Positions 1-12,808 of a stretch of 64,000 nt of DNA are shown in pieces. Below the pieces are notes generated by a model. The model was not told the DNA's origin. It saw only the letters and a list, made by a program, of their open reading frames with translations, and searched no databases. The stretch is from the NCBI GenBank assembly GCA_038501625.1, contig JAZAYU010000204.1:684001-748000 (forward strand), in the 5' to 3' direction. Made by a program: the position numbers and the translations under genes. Within the stretch, counting starts at the first letter, position 1; each line of letters opens with the position of its first letter. The DNA is from Corbicula japonica. Taxonomy: Eukaryota > Mollusca > Bivalvia > Venerida > Cyrenidae.

Positions 1-1071
1 CCATGGATTTTTTTCCTGCGTCGATTGGTGGTATTCTTTTTTTAAAACGATGCATGATAAATTCAGAAAATGTGTTTCACGGTTAGGTGGGACAGACTTT
101 AATACATCTTTGCTTTATAAATTGATAGGACTTTAAAAATTAATAGTACATAAGAAATGTTTTGCGTATTATTTAGTTCTATGTTTCTAGAAGCAATAAT
201 TATAATATCACCTCTATTGAAATTATATTTTTCTGCAGCTCCCTTCAGAAAATGTCAGCTAAATTTGTCAGGAGTGTCACATTAAGCACATACTGCAATT
301 TTATGTCAACATATCCTTTACATGAAAACAATAACATGTTTTTCCTATAAGTATATGTTATGTTTGTTAAATTGTGACAAACAGGAATGGCCTAAGTGAA
401 ACAGTTTTGAGTACACTGCACTTATGTGGTTGTCAGGAGTGTGACCCACTTTTTGAACAATATGAATTTTTTATCTTTATGCGATACCACAAGTTCTAAA
501 GCACTTATATTTGATTCTTCAACATAAATTTTAACAGAAATACACATTTAAATAATAAAAACATTAATACTTGTATTTTAAGCACACAAATTAAAATTCT
601 TTGAATTATTTAATATTGGTCAATAAAGCTCCATAAAATATTTATTCTGCCACATATGAGTATAACTTGATTGATTTTGATCACTGTAAAGACTGTACAA
701 ACATATGGACCAACCAGTTTGGACTTTTTATTAACTTAAATTATTTACCTTTTTTTTTCACTTCACTTGCCAATTTTCAAATGACAATATCTCAGCAACC
801 AGGTGACCGATTACAAAAATATTTTCAGTTCTGTACTCAGTTTTAATAACCAAAAACTACATAATAACAAGTTTGGAATTTTTATGAACTTTAATTTTTC
901 ACTATTTTTTCACTTTTCCAGCCATTTTTCTTAAACAGCCCATGTGCAAGACATTCTTAAAGTCACGTGGTCAAGCAACCTGTTTTGGTTCGTTTAGTTT
1001 CTATGCTACATTTCTTACTTCCATTTTCTATTTTTTATTGAGAAGATAAACATATATGTTTGCTTTTACAG
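1..1071. other. Intronic or upstream sequence, no exon recognised
   Basis: AT-rich sequence ahead of the first supported exon at 1072. Because that exon is internal (it begins after a splice acceptor), this stretch is most likely intron of the same gene. I found no open stretch with acceptor and donor that I would call an exon, and no clear repeat. Confidence 0.4.
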
Positions 1072-2301
1072 GTAAAAACTTACTGTAGATGTGAAGTAAG
1101 AACATTTCCATTTCACTTGTTTCCGCCACATGTGAAAAACTTAAAGTTATACGCCTGGAAACCATTGATCGTCAAAGTGAGTAATCGTATCACGAAATAC
1201 TTCTGGCCAAAAGATTATAAACCAGAATGGAAACCAATCTCAAATCTCAAGCATACGACTAGTCGCCATTTCAGCCAATCAGATGCTTGATATTTGAGAC
1301 TAGTTTCAAATCTCAGTTTTATTATCTTCACCCCTTAAACAATATAACGTTTTCAAACCTGGTAATTTTTGTAAATGCTATTCTTGCAGATCACATATGA
1401 ACGCAAAGAAAAACGTAGAACTGTAAAGCATATCCCGTTATTCTATTAAACTTATCTATTTAAAGAAAACAGTGTTTCCACTTGGCATATTTGTAACAAA
1501 TGATTTTGACCTTACTAGGGAGCGAACACGTTCGGTGATAACGCTTAGCAATGCAATTCTAACTACGCTACATATTATGCTTGCCGAGACAACGCAATCA
1601 TAAGTTGATCGGAAAATCCTGATGTATTTGACAGAAACTCGAATTCACGTGACCTAGATTTTTTTACAAAATAATAAAATATGTGAAATTGCATATTCGT
1701 GTTTTCATAGTTTCTTCGCACCACAAGTCTTGCATCGCGGATGCTTATCTCTTGCTGTATGATTTTCGTTTATATTCAGACTGTGCTGATGGAATTCGGT
1801 TGGATTTGGTGGATGGATAGCTCCACTCGGTTCACAACAGGCAATCTTGACACTGCATTACAGTACAGCAAAAACAATTCAATGTTATTTTATAGCAATC
1901 CGACTTATTGGAATACTGCATATCATACCGATTTAGCCACATGGAGGTATCTCAAAGAAGACCCGTGTAAATATCGAGAATTGGGAAAAATTGAAGCAGG
2001 TTTTAATCTCTATCACTTTGACGCAGTAACTAACATTACTGTCAATCAATGGATGGCATGCGCACTCAACAGAGATTGCATTGCACCAGCAGGGACTGAG
2101 AACAAATTGTGGTGTTATCCAGACCGAAAATTTGATGGTCGGTGCCATAGATTTGACCAATCAATTTTAAGTATTATCTTGAGACGACTGTTTCATGAGA
2201 CAAATGACTATCCGTTAGAGAAGATAGATATACGAGAATTTAAAAGAGGGGAAAATGTTAACTATTTTGAAATTCTAAAACAACGCAATGATGTAAATTA
2301 A
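1072..2301 (+). CDS. Glycosyltransferase-like protein, C-terminal part (two exons, 5' partial)
   Basis: Two exons read in one frame: 1072-1176 (35 codons, acceptor ...tttacag, donor gtgagt) and about 1780-2301 (acceptor ...atattcag, stop TAA at 2299-2301). Both borders are phase 0, so the join is clean. The first exon encodes a Cys-rich start and the motif FPFHLFPPHV, then YAWKPLIVK. The second has WWMDSSTRF near its start and CHRFDQS about 120 residues on. The run of Trp-Lys-Pro-Leu, then Trp-Met-Asp-Ser-Ser, then His-Arg-Phe-Asp-Gln-Ser resembles invertebrate glycosyltransferase-like proteins (DUF1647-type) as I remember them; in that reading the Asp of WMDSS would belong to the nucleotide-sugar site. 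The family call is from memory, not a search. The N-terminal half, and any signal anchor, lies outside the window. Between the exons is a partial copy of the palindromic repeat family. The acceptor of the second exon could be shifted by a few codons. Confidence 0.6.
1213..1325. repeat. Palindromic CCAAT repeat family, copy 1 (arm-deleted)
   Basis: Same family as the copy at 12679-12808. It has the outer parts of both arms and the complete right inner arm (cagccaatcagatgc), but the matching left inner arm is missing. It sits in the intron of the glycosyltransferase-like gene. Confidence 0.65.
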
Positions 2302-2305
2302 TCAT

Positions 2306-2625
2306 GAATATTTAACAACACCGGTACTAACACCCGATTGAAAATTTATATTGAATATTTAACAACACCGGTACTAACACCCGATTGAAATTTTATATTG
2401 AATATTTAACAACACCGGTACTTACACCCGATTGAAATTTTATATTGAATATTTAACAAAACCGGTACTATCACCCGATTAAATTTTATATTGAATATTT
2501 AACAAAACCGGTACTGACATCCGATTGAAATTTTATATTGAATATTTAACAAAACCGGTACTGACATACGATTGAAATTTTATATTGAATATTTAACAAA
2601 ACCGGTACTGACATCCGATTGAAGA
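2306..2625. repeat. 47-bp minisatellite, about 7 units
   Basis: Units beginning gaatatttaac start at 2306, 2353, 2400, 2447, 2493, 2540 and 2587, so the period is 47 bp with one 46-bp unit. Each contains the palindrome ACCGGT. The array begins 5 bp after the stop codon of the upstream gene, so it would be transcribed as its 3' UTR. The first three units share 'aacaacaccgg' while later ones have 'aacaaaaccgg', showing two subtypes in blocks. Confidence 0.95.
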
Positions 2626-5600
2626 CTTATAGTCCTAGAGTCAGACACCAATTACAAAACAAGTATGTTTTTAACAGAAAAGTACAGTTGCTTGAATTTA
2701 TGCTTGCGATTTGTTTTTGCTGCGAAATTAATTGATAACAATATCAAGAATTTCAATTATTTTTTTTATTATGGCACTTCACGGGGAACGTGAATTTACG
2801 CTATCACTTGGAATAAACTCCTGACGTTAGGCAGACTACATTGTATATTATGCATTACTTGGTAACAATAACATCCTACATTATTTTATCATTATTGTCA
2901 AAATGTGTGAAACCTGTGATCATAACTATAAGGTAACCATGAAAAGGTGAAATTGTGAAGTATTGCTATGTATGTATTTTTTCCAGAATGACTTTAATAT
3001 TACATTTTATGTAGTTTGTTTGTGTTGTTAATTTCATTTATTTTGAATCTGTAACCAGGGCTTGGTGTAATAAATTCAACCAGATGTTGATCCTTGGAGT
3101 TTATTTACTCAATGTTATACGTACGCCTAAAATATGAAGAAATACTACTTATATTCATAAAATAGACAAGGTAAGAAAACAGGTTAAAAAAAACAGAGTG
3201 CCCGGAAAATAGGTGCGGAAAAGAGAGAAAGGGGGTTTCGCAGGGTTTGGGAATGCAAGCTGATTAGAATGAACTCGCTCCTCAAATAATCACTTACTAA
3301 ACCAAACAAAGGATACGCTACTGCCTTCGTGAACAAAATTAAATAGCGGGTACACTACCCTGGCTAACCCGGCCTTTCTCAATAAAGCGGTGCAAATTCT
3401 TACCAAGACAATTTGTACTTGTTTTGTGATACGAGAACCTGTTGGGGCAAGTGTGAGGTTGGTGCACCCTAGAACCTGGTTTAAACCCCCAGTGGCAATT
3501 TGTTTTGCCACTGACCGTTCCAAGGCGGTATCCCCAAAGGTTCTCTTCTTTGTTAATTGTTTGTGGCGTCCTTTTTGAATTGACATACATAATATAAATC
3601 ATGCGCTCTCTCTCTTCCTCTCTTCTTTTTCGCTGCGTGGGGAGGCTGTGTTTTTTGAGTGTTGCGATTCCTGATATGCATATATTGCTTTTTTTGTAAA
3701 TTGGGAAAGTGTCTAGAATATACACTCTTTTGCTTTTTTTCGTAAAGATTAATCATATCTGTTAAGGATTTCAACATCATGGTATTGTTACGTAATATAC
3801 GTATTGTTGAAATGGACTACCGTAAATCACATGGAAATGTTCGTTACAAGATCATACTATAATATTAATGCATATATTTGTGTGTACATGTTATTCTGAT
3901 GTTTTTAATGTGTTGTCTATTGTATAAAAATCTGTGGCAAAGATTAAAAACATAAGATACATATGCACACTTTATAAGGTTATGACTTAGAAATAAGAAT
4001 TTTGCCAATATATGCTTATTAAATGTATACTGTTTTCTTAAGCTAATACATGGGCAACCATAGTCATCATGTTACGTCGACTCATATTTTAAATTATTGA
4101 CAAGAATATGTTCCATTGCTGAATTGCGTGTTTTGCTAATTGTGGAATGTATATACATGATATAGTTTGATCCCAGCATTGCAATCCTTTAGGTAACGAA
4201 ACTTTCTCTTTTTTGATAAACTGCTTTATTTAACTTTAATCTAATTTATTACACAAATAAAGTAAACAATTTGACAGCATATTGTTATTTGAAGGTAAAA
4301 ATCATAAAAATCAACACACAATGAACAAAGTTGACAACAAAGAATACACAAACACAATTTTAATATGATAAGAAAAAAAAGAAATGGTTTTATCTAACAT
4401 TAACAAACATGAACGTGATGCTTTAACATAATCAACGTAATCAACTATTAACAAAATCAACATGTTTCCATTCCAAAATGTCAAATGGCATATACATGTC
4501 AGTTTGTATCAGCAGTGTTGGTCATAATATGCGCACAGGTATGTTTGTTTGTTGGTTTTTATCTCGCAAAAGGTTCGTTACTATCTACTGCTCTTAAAGG
4601 GCAACTCAAGCATCTAAGTAATTTTTTTAGTTGTTATTTTACTTATGAAACGACAAATATTAAGCATAAAATACCTAGTAACTTTGTACTGGTTAGTACT
4701 AAAGCTAACTTTTTAGAAATATGTTACTTTATGTAACATGACTGTCGTTGGTAAACAAACACGACAAACATGAAAATATTGCAGGCTCGGTTTGATTGAG
4801 CATGTTCATGGACAGTAATGGAAATGCATATTTCTGCCTACGCCGCCTAGCTCCGAATGAGAGCAACTAAATATTTACAACAACAAAAAGTACAATTTTG
4901 ACAATCCCAAACGATGGTGTGCATATGGAGGTGAACATGGAACTTTCAGTTCCAATTGTTTTTGTTTTTTTTTTAATCGCTAAACACTAAACCAAAAAGA
5001 TGTGAAAGGATCGGTACATTCGATATCGAACCTTTCATAAACTTTAGGCTTGATGCATTTCTTATATGTCGACCACATTCTAGTTTCATGAATGTACAAC
5101 AATTAGCTAACTATCACTAAGAAAATGCAATATATATAAACAAAAAAACACACTTTTTTCAGAAAATGATTAGTAACAAAAATGTCCGCTGCTAACTTTA
5201 AAACTTCTCCTTGTATACGGTCCTCAAAATGTCTTTTAGACAGCTATATTTTCCAATAATGACAGTCTATGTTGACAATCATGACGTAAGATTAAAATGA
5301 CATAGATAATTGTTTTTTAATGACTTTTTAATTGTTAGCATGTGCTTAATTAGTAGACCTGGTATTGCATATAACGAACCTTTCATTACGAACCCTTTTT
5401 TAAGGAATAAGGACCGTTTAAACGTACAAAATATTATCTTATTAATTCATCCTGAGTTCAGAGTAAAGAATATTACAAGATTATGTAATTTAATTCGATT
5501 ATGTGTAGGAAAATCATTATTATTCGCATTTATAATAGTAACAAACCTTTCACTCTAAACTTTTATCGCATTTAACTGAACACTAATTAACCATAAGACG

Positions 5601-8430
5601 AACTAAATGCATACCGTGTTGCTGTTAGATATTTAACCCAATCTGATGTCTGATTTTGCATTATGTTTAATAGATTTTATGTGATGTCTTTCATCAGAAA
5701 TTATTTTCCTTGTACTCTTGGGTGGGTAACAAATCTTTCAGTGAATTAAGCGACAAAATAGTGTATGCTTTATGTTCAAAAGTGTCTGCAAATTAAGGTA
5801 CTCCAGTTATCATAAAATGCACGTCAGACGTATTGCTTCAGTTCTAGAAGTACTACATAACAGATTGCCTTTCTTTCTTTCATCTTTCCTCGTAATCGTA
5901 AAAATAAAAAGGTGACGGTCACGATCGCGAACCTTTCAATATAAGGGTTTTCGGAAGCAACTCAGGCGGGTAAACTCGAGATAAAAGACAGTTTCTGTTG
6001 TGGTATGAGGCCATTGGTATATCGTGTTTTAAAACACTACTTCGTTTTGCATAGTTTGTCCGTTTTGCTGCAATGCTGTGACGACAGCCGGAAATAGTAA
6101 ATGCACCGCTTTTTTAGAATGGCCGACAATACGCTTCGCCAACGGCGCTATGGCGCGATCAAGGCATACGCAACGCTTTTCAAGCGGTATAACCGGTGTC
6201 AATATAGTAGGTTTTTGACCAATTATCTATACTGAACAAAAATAAAAAGTATCCCCTATTTATGCTTATATTCTTATTAACACATTTTCATTTAATCACG
6301 AACGCTTTAAATGGTATTTTGATGATTAATCTCAGTTGTTGTTAAGTTCAGTTGTTAATGACCATAATCTTCCACACCAAAAACTTAGCAACTGTCAGTC
6401 GAATAATAATAATATAAATTAAACAACATTACCTATTCATTTAAAAGGGAAGTAATTGGAAACGTTCAGAATTTCTAGCGTTGTTTGTCGAAGACTGGTT
6501 GTTTTATAGATAAATGTTTTGTGATATTATTGATCACAAGAGGTAGTGACATCGATTCAATTCAAATAACTGTAAATACTTTTAAGAAATATTCCTAAAA
6601 TCCCCATTATAACAATGGAAAGCTAATTAAGATGTTGCTGCAGATTTTTTAGAAAACTTTATCTCTTTGCAATCGCGGATAACAGAATTGCAAATTTGTT
6701 CACATATAGAGTTTTGAGTTTTCATTTTCAAATTTAACCAAATTGAAGACAGGAAAGTGGATACTTTTTATTTTTGTTTACTTATACGATTATTTACGAT
6801 TCATCTAAAAGCTAATGTTTGTATATCCATGTATGAGACATGAGTTGTCAAAATTTTGACAAATGTCTGATCCCAAAGTTGTGAAAGTGAAAAAGAATAT
6901 TCTAATATCCTGAACTAAGATATAAGCCACAAGACTAACTTCATGTAAACACAACAGAATGTCGGTGAATCTACAACTTTCAATCTGGTATAAGAGTGTT
7001 TTAGGGACTGGGAAGGGTCGTAAGCGCGAAAGCTCAGTCCTGTGGGTGTGATCCTTGAGGGGTGAAAATGAAATAGTATAAATTGAAAGAATGATGAAAC
7101 GTTTGACGACCGCCAAAGAGCAAATACAAAACTACCGTGATTACCAAATATCAGGAATAGTCACACTCACAAAACATAATGTTACGTTAGTTTATTTTCT
7201 TTATTCTCTAGTTAATCTATGCACTCCAGCTTTGACTGTTACATGGTCAATATCGTTAGACAATTTAGAATATATATTCCAATGGCTGTAAACATTCTCA
7301 CCTTGTTTTTTTTTTTTTTAATTTTGTATCAGATTCGTTTGGTGAAGCTGCGCCTGAATAAACAAAATATTCAAAACAAACTACCCAGTTACCTTGTCTA
7401 ACTAATTAACCCGTAACATTTAGACATGATACTTTTTAATAAAGTATTTTAATCAGAATTGTCATTTAAAAGGAAGTTTGTAAGATTAGTCAAAAAAAAT
7501 AAAATTCCATAAAAAAAATAAAAATGCTTTCTTATCACAGTTTATCTCTTCTTTTCGCACACTAGTAGTCCTGATCAAACAAGAACAGAAAAGAATCGAA
7601 AAGAAGAAAAAATACGTATCAGAAGGAAACTTGTTAAAGCCATGTAGCCTACTGTGAAACAGTCTACTGATATCAGGCACCCTAAAAAATATTGACGCAT
7701 GCGTCCTACGTGATTTGGCGCGAAATGTATCCATTTCCGCAAACATTCTCTGTGTACACAAACTTTAAAAAGACTTGACAAAAAGAGCAACATTGAGGTC
7801 ATACGTAGCCCTAGAAATCATGGTAATAGAAATATTGAAACATTTAAATTGTTGATATTGAAAAAATCCGGAGGTAGTGATATCTTGTTTGAGAGTCTGT
7901 GTGGGTGGGGTAAATTTAAGTCCAGCAGGGTCTTGGATGTTCATTTTTTTTCAAATATTTTGCGCTAGATTATGTTAAGCGCTGGTAATAATAAATACTG
8001 GCATATGAACAATTGCATATAGTGTTGGATTACTAAATCCTACTTAATACATTGGGACTAGATAAACCAACACAGGCTACTTGTTCTATTTCCCTCCTTT
8101 ATCTGTTTATATGAGAACTGATGACGGTCAATAGCTATGCATAGCTAATCTTAACTTTATACACTGCAACTCCATCATATCGCCGACCTCGGGGTGCAGG
8201 TCCGCCAACCGCGATATAAACGGAGCGCAATATAAGTAAATAATTACAGGCTTTGCGAAAGTTGTCGGACATGTATGGCAAAAATCAGACCAGGCCGATA
8301 ATTTTTATCCGAATTCCGGACCTTCAGTTGTTTATTTTCTGATAATGACAGAGTTAGTCTCAATAATTAGACTGCAAGCACAGACCCATTATCATGCTGA
8401 CTTTTTACAGATATCTGTCCTTTACGTCTC
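2626..8430. other. Intergenic sequence, no gene recognised
   Basis: AT-rich DNA between the two genes. AATAAA-type signals near 2811 and 3067 could end the upstream transcript. Short open frames exist, but none has codon structure or motifs I recognise. A motif like cgaacctttca recurs near 5029, 5377, 5543 and 5931. A segment at about 3340-3545 has the look of a dispersed repeat but I could not prove a second copy here. Confidence 0.5.
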
Positions 8431-8459
8431 AACCAAAATAGACCAAAACTGTGGTGGAA
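8431..8459 (+). repeat. 29-bp sequence repeated inverted at 10646-10674
   Basis: The sequence starting accaaaatagacc and ending gtggtggaaa is the exact reverse complement of the sequence around 10646-10674. Flanks do not align, so this is probably the shared piece of a decayed dispersed element. Confidence 0.7.
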
Positions 8460-10421
8460 ATCGGCGAGGGTTAAGATTTTTAAGAACCCGGGTTTTACTG
8501 TTTTTTTTTCTTAAAATCTGTACACAAGCATGTTCACTTATTGTTTTAAAACACATCTGCGATCAAAATAAATACTAAAATATTATATTTTGTGAAAAAT
8601 TTCTGTTAAACCCATTACCGTTTAATCGCCGTCTCAGGTTTACATCGCCATGCGGGGCGGAGCTTCGATCCAACACGCTAACCAATGAAATTAAGATCTT
8701 ACTTCAAAACAATTATGTACAGTAAAGGAGGGTGTACGCGGTAAATATATTCGAAACGTGAAATTTATGTATGATTTCTTGCGTGTTTATTAAGCAGAAA
8801 TAAGAAGTTGCAACTGATTTATAGTTTCATTTACGTTATATTAACGATTTAGTTCTAAACCGGCATTCTGGTTACAAAATATAGCTTTAATAAAGAAAGA
8901 AATAATCTGACGGGGTTGGAGATGGTAGGCTGTGATCGGTGTTTTTCTTGTGCATTATGATTATATGAACAAGCCTGTATTTTCGTTTATCAACAATAAA
9001 AATACAAACTCAGAGCATTTTTAATAAAGTATATACAACAGTGATCAAAACTTTCAAGACTGTAATTCGTCGTACAGTTTTATTTCTTTACTCTGACCAA
9101 TTTGACTTCAAAACTGCAAGTATTTACATGACAACATTTACAGCGCAACCCGTTTCGCCTTGTCCAACCTTTTTGACAACTTCTTAATTCTATTTGAAAA
9201 TTTTGTGTAGTTTATTTTTGTCAGTGACGAAACTTTAGGAAAAGATTTGTGGTATCTTCCGCTAATATTTCTAGTCAGCTTTTCGTCTTTCAATAGAGAT
9301 GCGAAAAACTTCAGGTCTTCAAGCCTGTCATTATGTAACTGTTGCACAAGTTGTGCAGCTGTTTGTGTTTGTTGTAATTTCGCCTACCTAGCTGATAGAT
9401 GTTCAGTGAGCGTCGGTCAACAGGTTACTCACCGGAGTTTCTATGGTTTAAGGAATTATATTTCCTCCTCGAGATCGACAAGTTATATCTAATCAATTGC
9501 TAAAGATTTATTTGCTTGGCAGTTTATGGAAAAGGTGATTGATTGCATCACGAGGATGGTCAGTCGCTCGTTGGTATAAAACCGAGCTAAATTGATAGTA
9601 CTTCGCGCTGTTCTTTACTTTGCACAAGATTCCCTAGTCGAGTCTTTTAAAAACCGTATCGGGTTTTATATTTTATCTTAATAATATACAGTGGAATAAA
9701 CATTCTAGGAATTGTAAAATTACTTGGATAATTTTAACAGCGTTTGAATGTTTTGCTGAATTATTTTGCAACTTGTAACAACCACTATACGATCACGAAA
9801 TAATCATTGGAAATATTTAATTGAACATTTGTACATTTACAGCTTTTTCGCATAAGCTGTGTTTTCTAAAGAGAACTCATTACTTGGTTAATTTAATGAG
9901 ACTTTATTTGTTCACGATTTTGCTGTGATATTAAATATCTGGACTTGTAAAACGAGCTGTCGTTTTTTTAACTCCGAGAAGTCTAACCAGTTAACAAAGA
10001 ACCAAACCCACCGACGCATAGGGGTACATTGTACTGGGAAAATGGACACTAGAGATCGCTTATTGCTTTAAAAAAAAACGCTGAAACTATAGAACTTTAT
10101 TACAAAAAACATCAGCTCTGACAGAGTCATAACATGTGATACTTGTACTTGTTTAATGCAGTGCCGGTAAATACATGTTCAAGTAAACGTTAAGAAAATC
10201 TTTTGTATTAAAGGTTTATAAGTTATTAGTGAGTTCCTTTTTTTCTCATATTTTTGACAAAAAAAATCATAGTTTTTTTTGCCGGAAAGAAAATAAAGTA
10301 TTTTGTAATTGACAAGAATTGATCAATCTTGACTAAAATGTGTAAAACGGCATTTAACGCTACGCGCAGTACAGGTTATCATATAGTAGCGTCGTGTTTA
10401 CATCAGCTGTCGATATCCAAT
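8460..10421. other. Intergenic or RFC1 upstream sequence, no gene recognised
   Basis: No open frame with recognisable protein motifs. The stretch probably contains the RFC1 promoter if the start exon is near 10.4 kb, but I see no unambiguous core promoter element. Confidence 0.35.
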
Positions 10422-10424
10422 ATG
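10422..10424 (+). other. RFC1: Candidate RFC1 initiator ATG at the end of exon 1 (tentative)
   Basis: RFC1 exon 2 starts with a complete GAC codon directly after an acceptor, so exon 1 should end with ATG followed by a GT donor. At 10422 the sequence reads ATG|GTAGAT after a slightly GC-richer stretch. Other ATG|GT sites upstream exist (for example near 12274 and 12562), so this is only a candidate. Confidence 0.2.
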
Positions 10425-10645
10425 GTAGATCCAGGTAGATTTTACCGTGTTAAATCAGTTTGAAAGTTTAACTGCCGATGTGAACGATTGCGTGAATGGA
10501 TTTTCTTTATAGATGTCTCATCTGATGCAGAAAATTACAAGCTTTCTGTACATGTAAAAATTATGCAGGTAAAACCCAATTTTTTAGCCATAAATCGTGC
10601 CCAACAGATTTCTTTGGGCATTACATACGCAAAGAAGGCAACTTT

Positions 10646-10674
10646 TCCACCACAGTTTTGGTCTATTTTGGTTT
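10646..10674 (-). repeat. 29-bp sequence, inverted partner of 8431-8459
   Basis: Reverse-complement match to 8431-8459. It lies in the upstream region or putative first intron of RFC1. Confidence 0.7.
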
Positions 10675-11640
10675 GTACTCTGAAGGGGGATATTGACCCA
10701 TCAAAAAAATAGCACAATATCCTCCTTTTAGAGTACAATTATTTGGACTAATGACAGAGTAAGAGTCTATCCGTCTGGCACGAGTCCCGGGATTTATCAA
10801 GTCCAATCAAGTCAATCACCGAGTTTTTCCCTTGAATAAAAGAAAATGTCAAACGAGTTTCGCCGTTTCTTTTTAAGTTTCAAATTCTAGATTTATTAAC
10901 CATATGCCATCTTCAACCATGTACAAAGAAAATGTCGTTCTCGTGGTATTACGATGGCGATACAACAGGCAAAAAACAGGGAAAAAATTGATGAAAATAG
11001 AAAAGCAAAACAAAAGGAATACGAGTCCAAGCGCCTGCAGCGAAAATTGGTTTAAAAAAATATAGAAATGGACGTCTGTAGTTACTTTTCGATGAGAATA
11101 GTTTTGATGAGACACTATTTGATGACACTGAAGAAATCGTACTCAGTTCTGATGTACGTCCAGTGGAATCTAGACCATCCAACTCTTTTTCCACATACTC
11201 TATTGAAATGTTTTGTGGCTGTTGATAATTGAATGAAATGAATGTTTTGATTTCCAGACAGAGTCCATCAATCTGGATAAACTGATGTTTAATGTAAGAG
11301 AATAAAAATGTTAAAGAAACCTTTAAAGGATAAAAGTTTACATGTATTTGAGAAAAAAAATTCGGTCAGACTAAATTTCTTTCGGTCAGACAAGAATTAG
11401 AAGTTTGTCTGACCGGATGTCAGACAAAGTTTTCAGCAGTTTCGTGAAGCCTGTAATTACGCTAAAACAAGGAGAATTCATTTATTTTTGCTGTCATCTG
11501 CATGTATATCGCTGTGTTGTGTAATTAACACGCCGTGAAATCTACGCGTACATCAGGGAGTACGTTCCATGCTGGACAAATGTTTTAAAAACTTATTTTA
11601 ATATAATAGATCTGTATGAAGTTTTATTTTTAAACATATT

Positions 11641-11815
11641 GTTTTTGCCTTGTCTGTCACTCCATCTGTCCGTGTGTCACACTTCGTTTCCGCTCAATAA
11701 CTCAAGTATCCTTTGACCCAGAACCTTCAAACTTAATAGGGTGATAGCCCTTATTGAGTAGATGACCCCTATTGATTTTGGGGTCAAAGGTCAAGGTCAC
11801 AGTGACCCGAAGAGT
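11641..11815. repeat. Dispersed-repeat fragment (mollusc-type 'gtccgtcc...ggtcaaggtcac')
   Basis: Sequence running from 'ctgtcactccatctgtccg' to 'ggtcaaaggtcaaggtcaca' resembles the repeat blocks at 16.1, 40.0 and 52.1 kb in wording (Pyr-rich 'ccgtcc' start, 'caaggtcac' blocks). Assignment by resemblance only. Confidence 0.4.
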
Positions 11816-11821
11816 GAAAAC

Positions 11822-12050
11822 CGTTTATAACGCGGTTATCGCGGATCCATCATCCAAATGCGTTAATACCGGTAAGTGGATAAGCGTTATATTTCCCGAC
11901 CGCGTTATTAAGTGAATCTTCATTATATTTCCCGACCGCGTTAATAAGTGGATCCGCGTTATATTTTCCGACCGCGTTATTAAGTGAATCCGCGTTATAT
12001 TTCCTGACCGCGTAAATAAGTGAATCCGCGTTATATTTTCCCGCGCAAAA
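11822..12050. repeat. Tandem GACCGCGTTA repeat, related to the transposon at 16829
   Basis: About five imperfect units of roughly 35-40 bp built on 'gaccgcgttaataagtga' plus 'tccgcgttatatttcc'. The last unit ends 'cccgcgcaaaatac'. The same phrases occur just inside the left end of the element at 16829-18095, so this array is probably a relic or relative of that element that has amplified internally. Confidence 0.75.
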
Positions 12051-12457
12051 TACACTGATAATTTGCAAATTCTTTAGTAATTAAAATGAACAAAATATTA
12101 TTATCTCGTGTATAATGGTGCAAACAAACTTGGAATATGATGAACTAACTGTCTATCGAGGCAAATCCTAACAAAATGACAGTTTAATGTAGAAAACGAG
12201 TATCCAAAATGGTTGGGTAATTCGGATAGACGTATCCGAATATTTCATATACGGTATAGGTCCGAAAGAGTCATGAAGATGGTATGGCCATCACTATATC
12301 GAAAGTATATTTTATATGTGTGCTTAGTGTCCTGTTAATATTTCAGCGGTTCTGTATGCTTTAACACAGCTTTTAAATGAAACTTTTGCTGTTACCTCGC
12401 CTTCCTTTAATAGCGCGCAGGGGGGGGGGACATGTGTTTTTCTCAAAAACCATCTAG

Positions 12458-12612
12458 TTTCTAATGTAACGACATCTTCAGATCATTTTGCGACCAATAT
12501 AAATCATGCTTCCTGTGTTGACAATTTCTAAAAATAGTAATAGGGGAAAACTGCTATTACTTATGTATGGTGTCTGCAGGCCATCATCAGATCTAACATT
12601 TTGTTGGATCTG
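12458..12612 (+). repeat. Dispersed repeat, inverted copy at 41560-41714
   Basis: About 155 bp, from 'tttctaatgtaacgacatc' to 'cagatctaacattttg', recurs in reverse orientation at 41560-41714 with a few changes. In both places it lies next to a copy of the palindromic CCAAT repeat, so the two probably form one composite element. Confidence 0.8.
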
Positions 12613-12678
12613 ACTTTAGTGAGATTAAGTTTTAAGTATAATAAGACAGTCTTCAAAATGCATAGATCTGGGTTGGAG

Positions 12679-12808
12679 GTTATAAAACTGAGTTTGGAAA
12701 CCAGTCTCAAATCTCAAGCATCTGATTGGCTGAAATGGCCACCAGTCGCCATTTCAGCCAATCAGATGCTTGAGATTTGAGACTGGTTTCCATGCTCAGC
12801 TTTATAAC
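12679..12808. repeat. Palindromic CCAAT repeat family, copy 2 (full length)
   Basis: Fold-back element of about 130 bp. The left arm runs gttataaa...caagcatctgattggctg and the right arm is its near-perfect complement ending tttataac, with a short centre. Each arm carries a CCAAT box in AGCCAATCAG. It lies 53 bp before RFC1 exon 2. Other copies: 1213, 26182, 41438, 46419, 47829 and 50791. Confidence 0.9.

Noticed and set aside
2306..2625. Evenly spaced repeats resembling a CRISPR array
   Set aside because: Units are contiguous with no variable spacers and the DNA is from an animal; it is a minisatellite.
3340..3545. Possible tRNA-derived SINE ('gatacgagaacctgttgg...aacctggtttaaaccccc')
   Set aside because: It has a SINE-like feel, but I could not find convincing A and B boxes, a tail, target duplications or a second copy in the window.
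9138..9347. 69-codon Lys-rich minus-strand frame
   Set aside because: No start context, no family motif and no neighbouring exon; length is within chance in AT-rich DNA.
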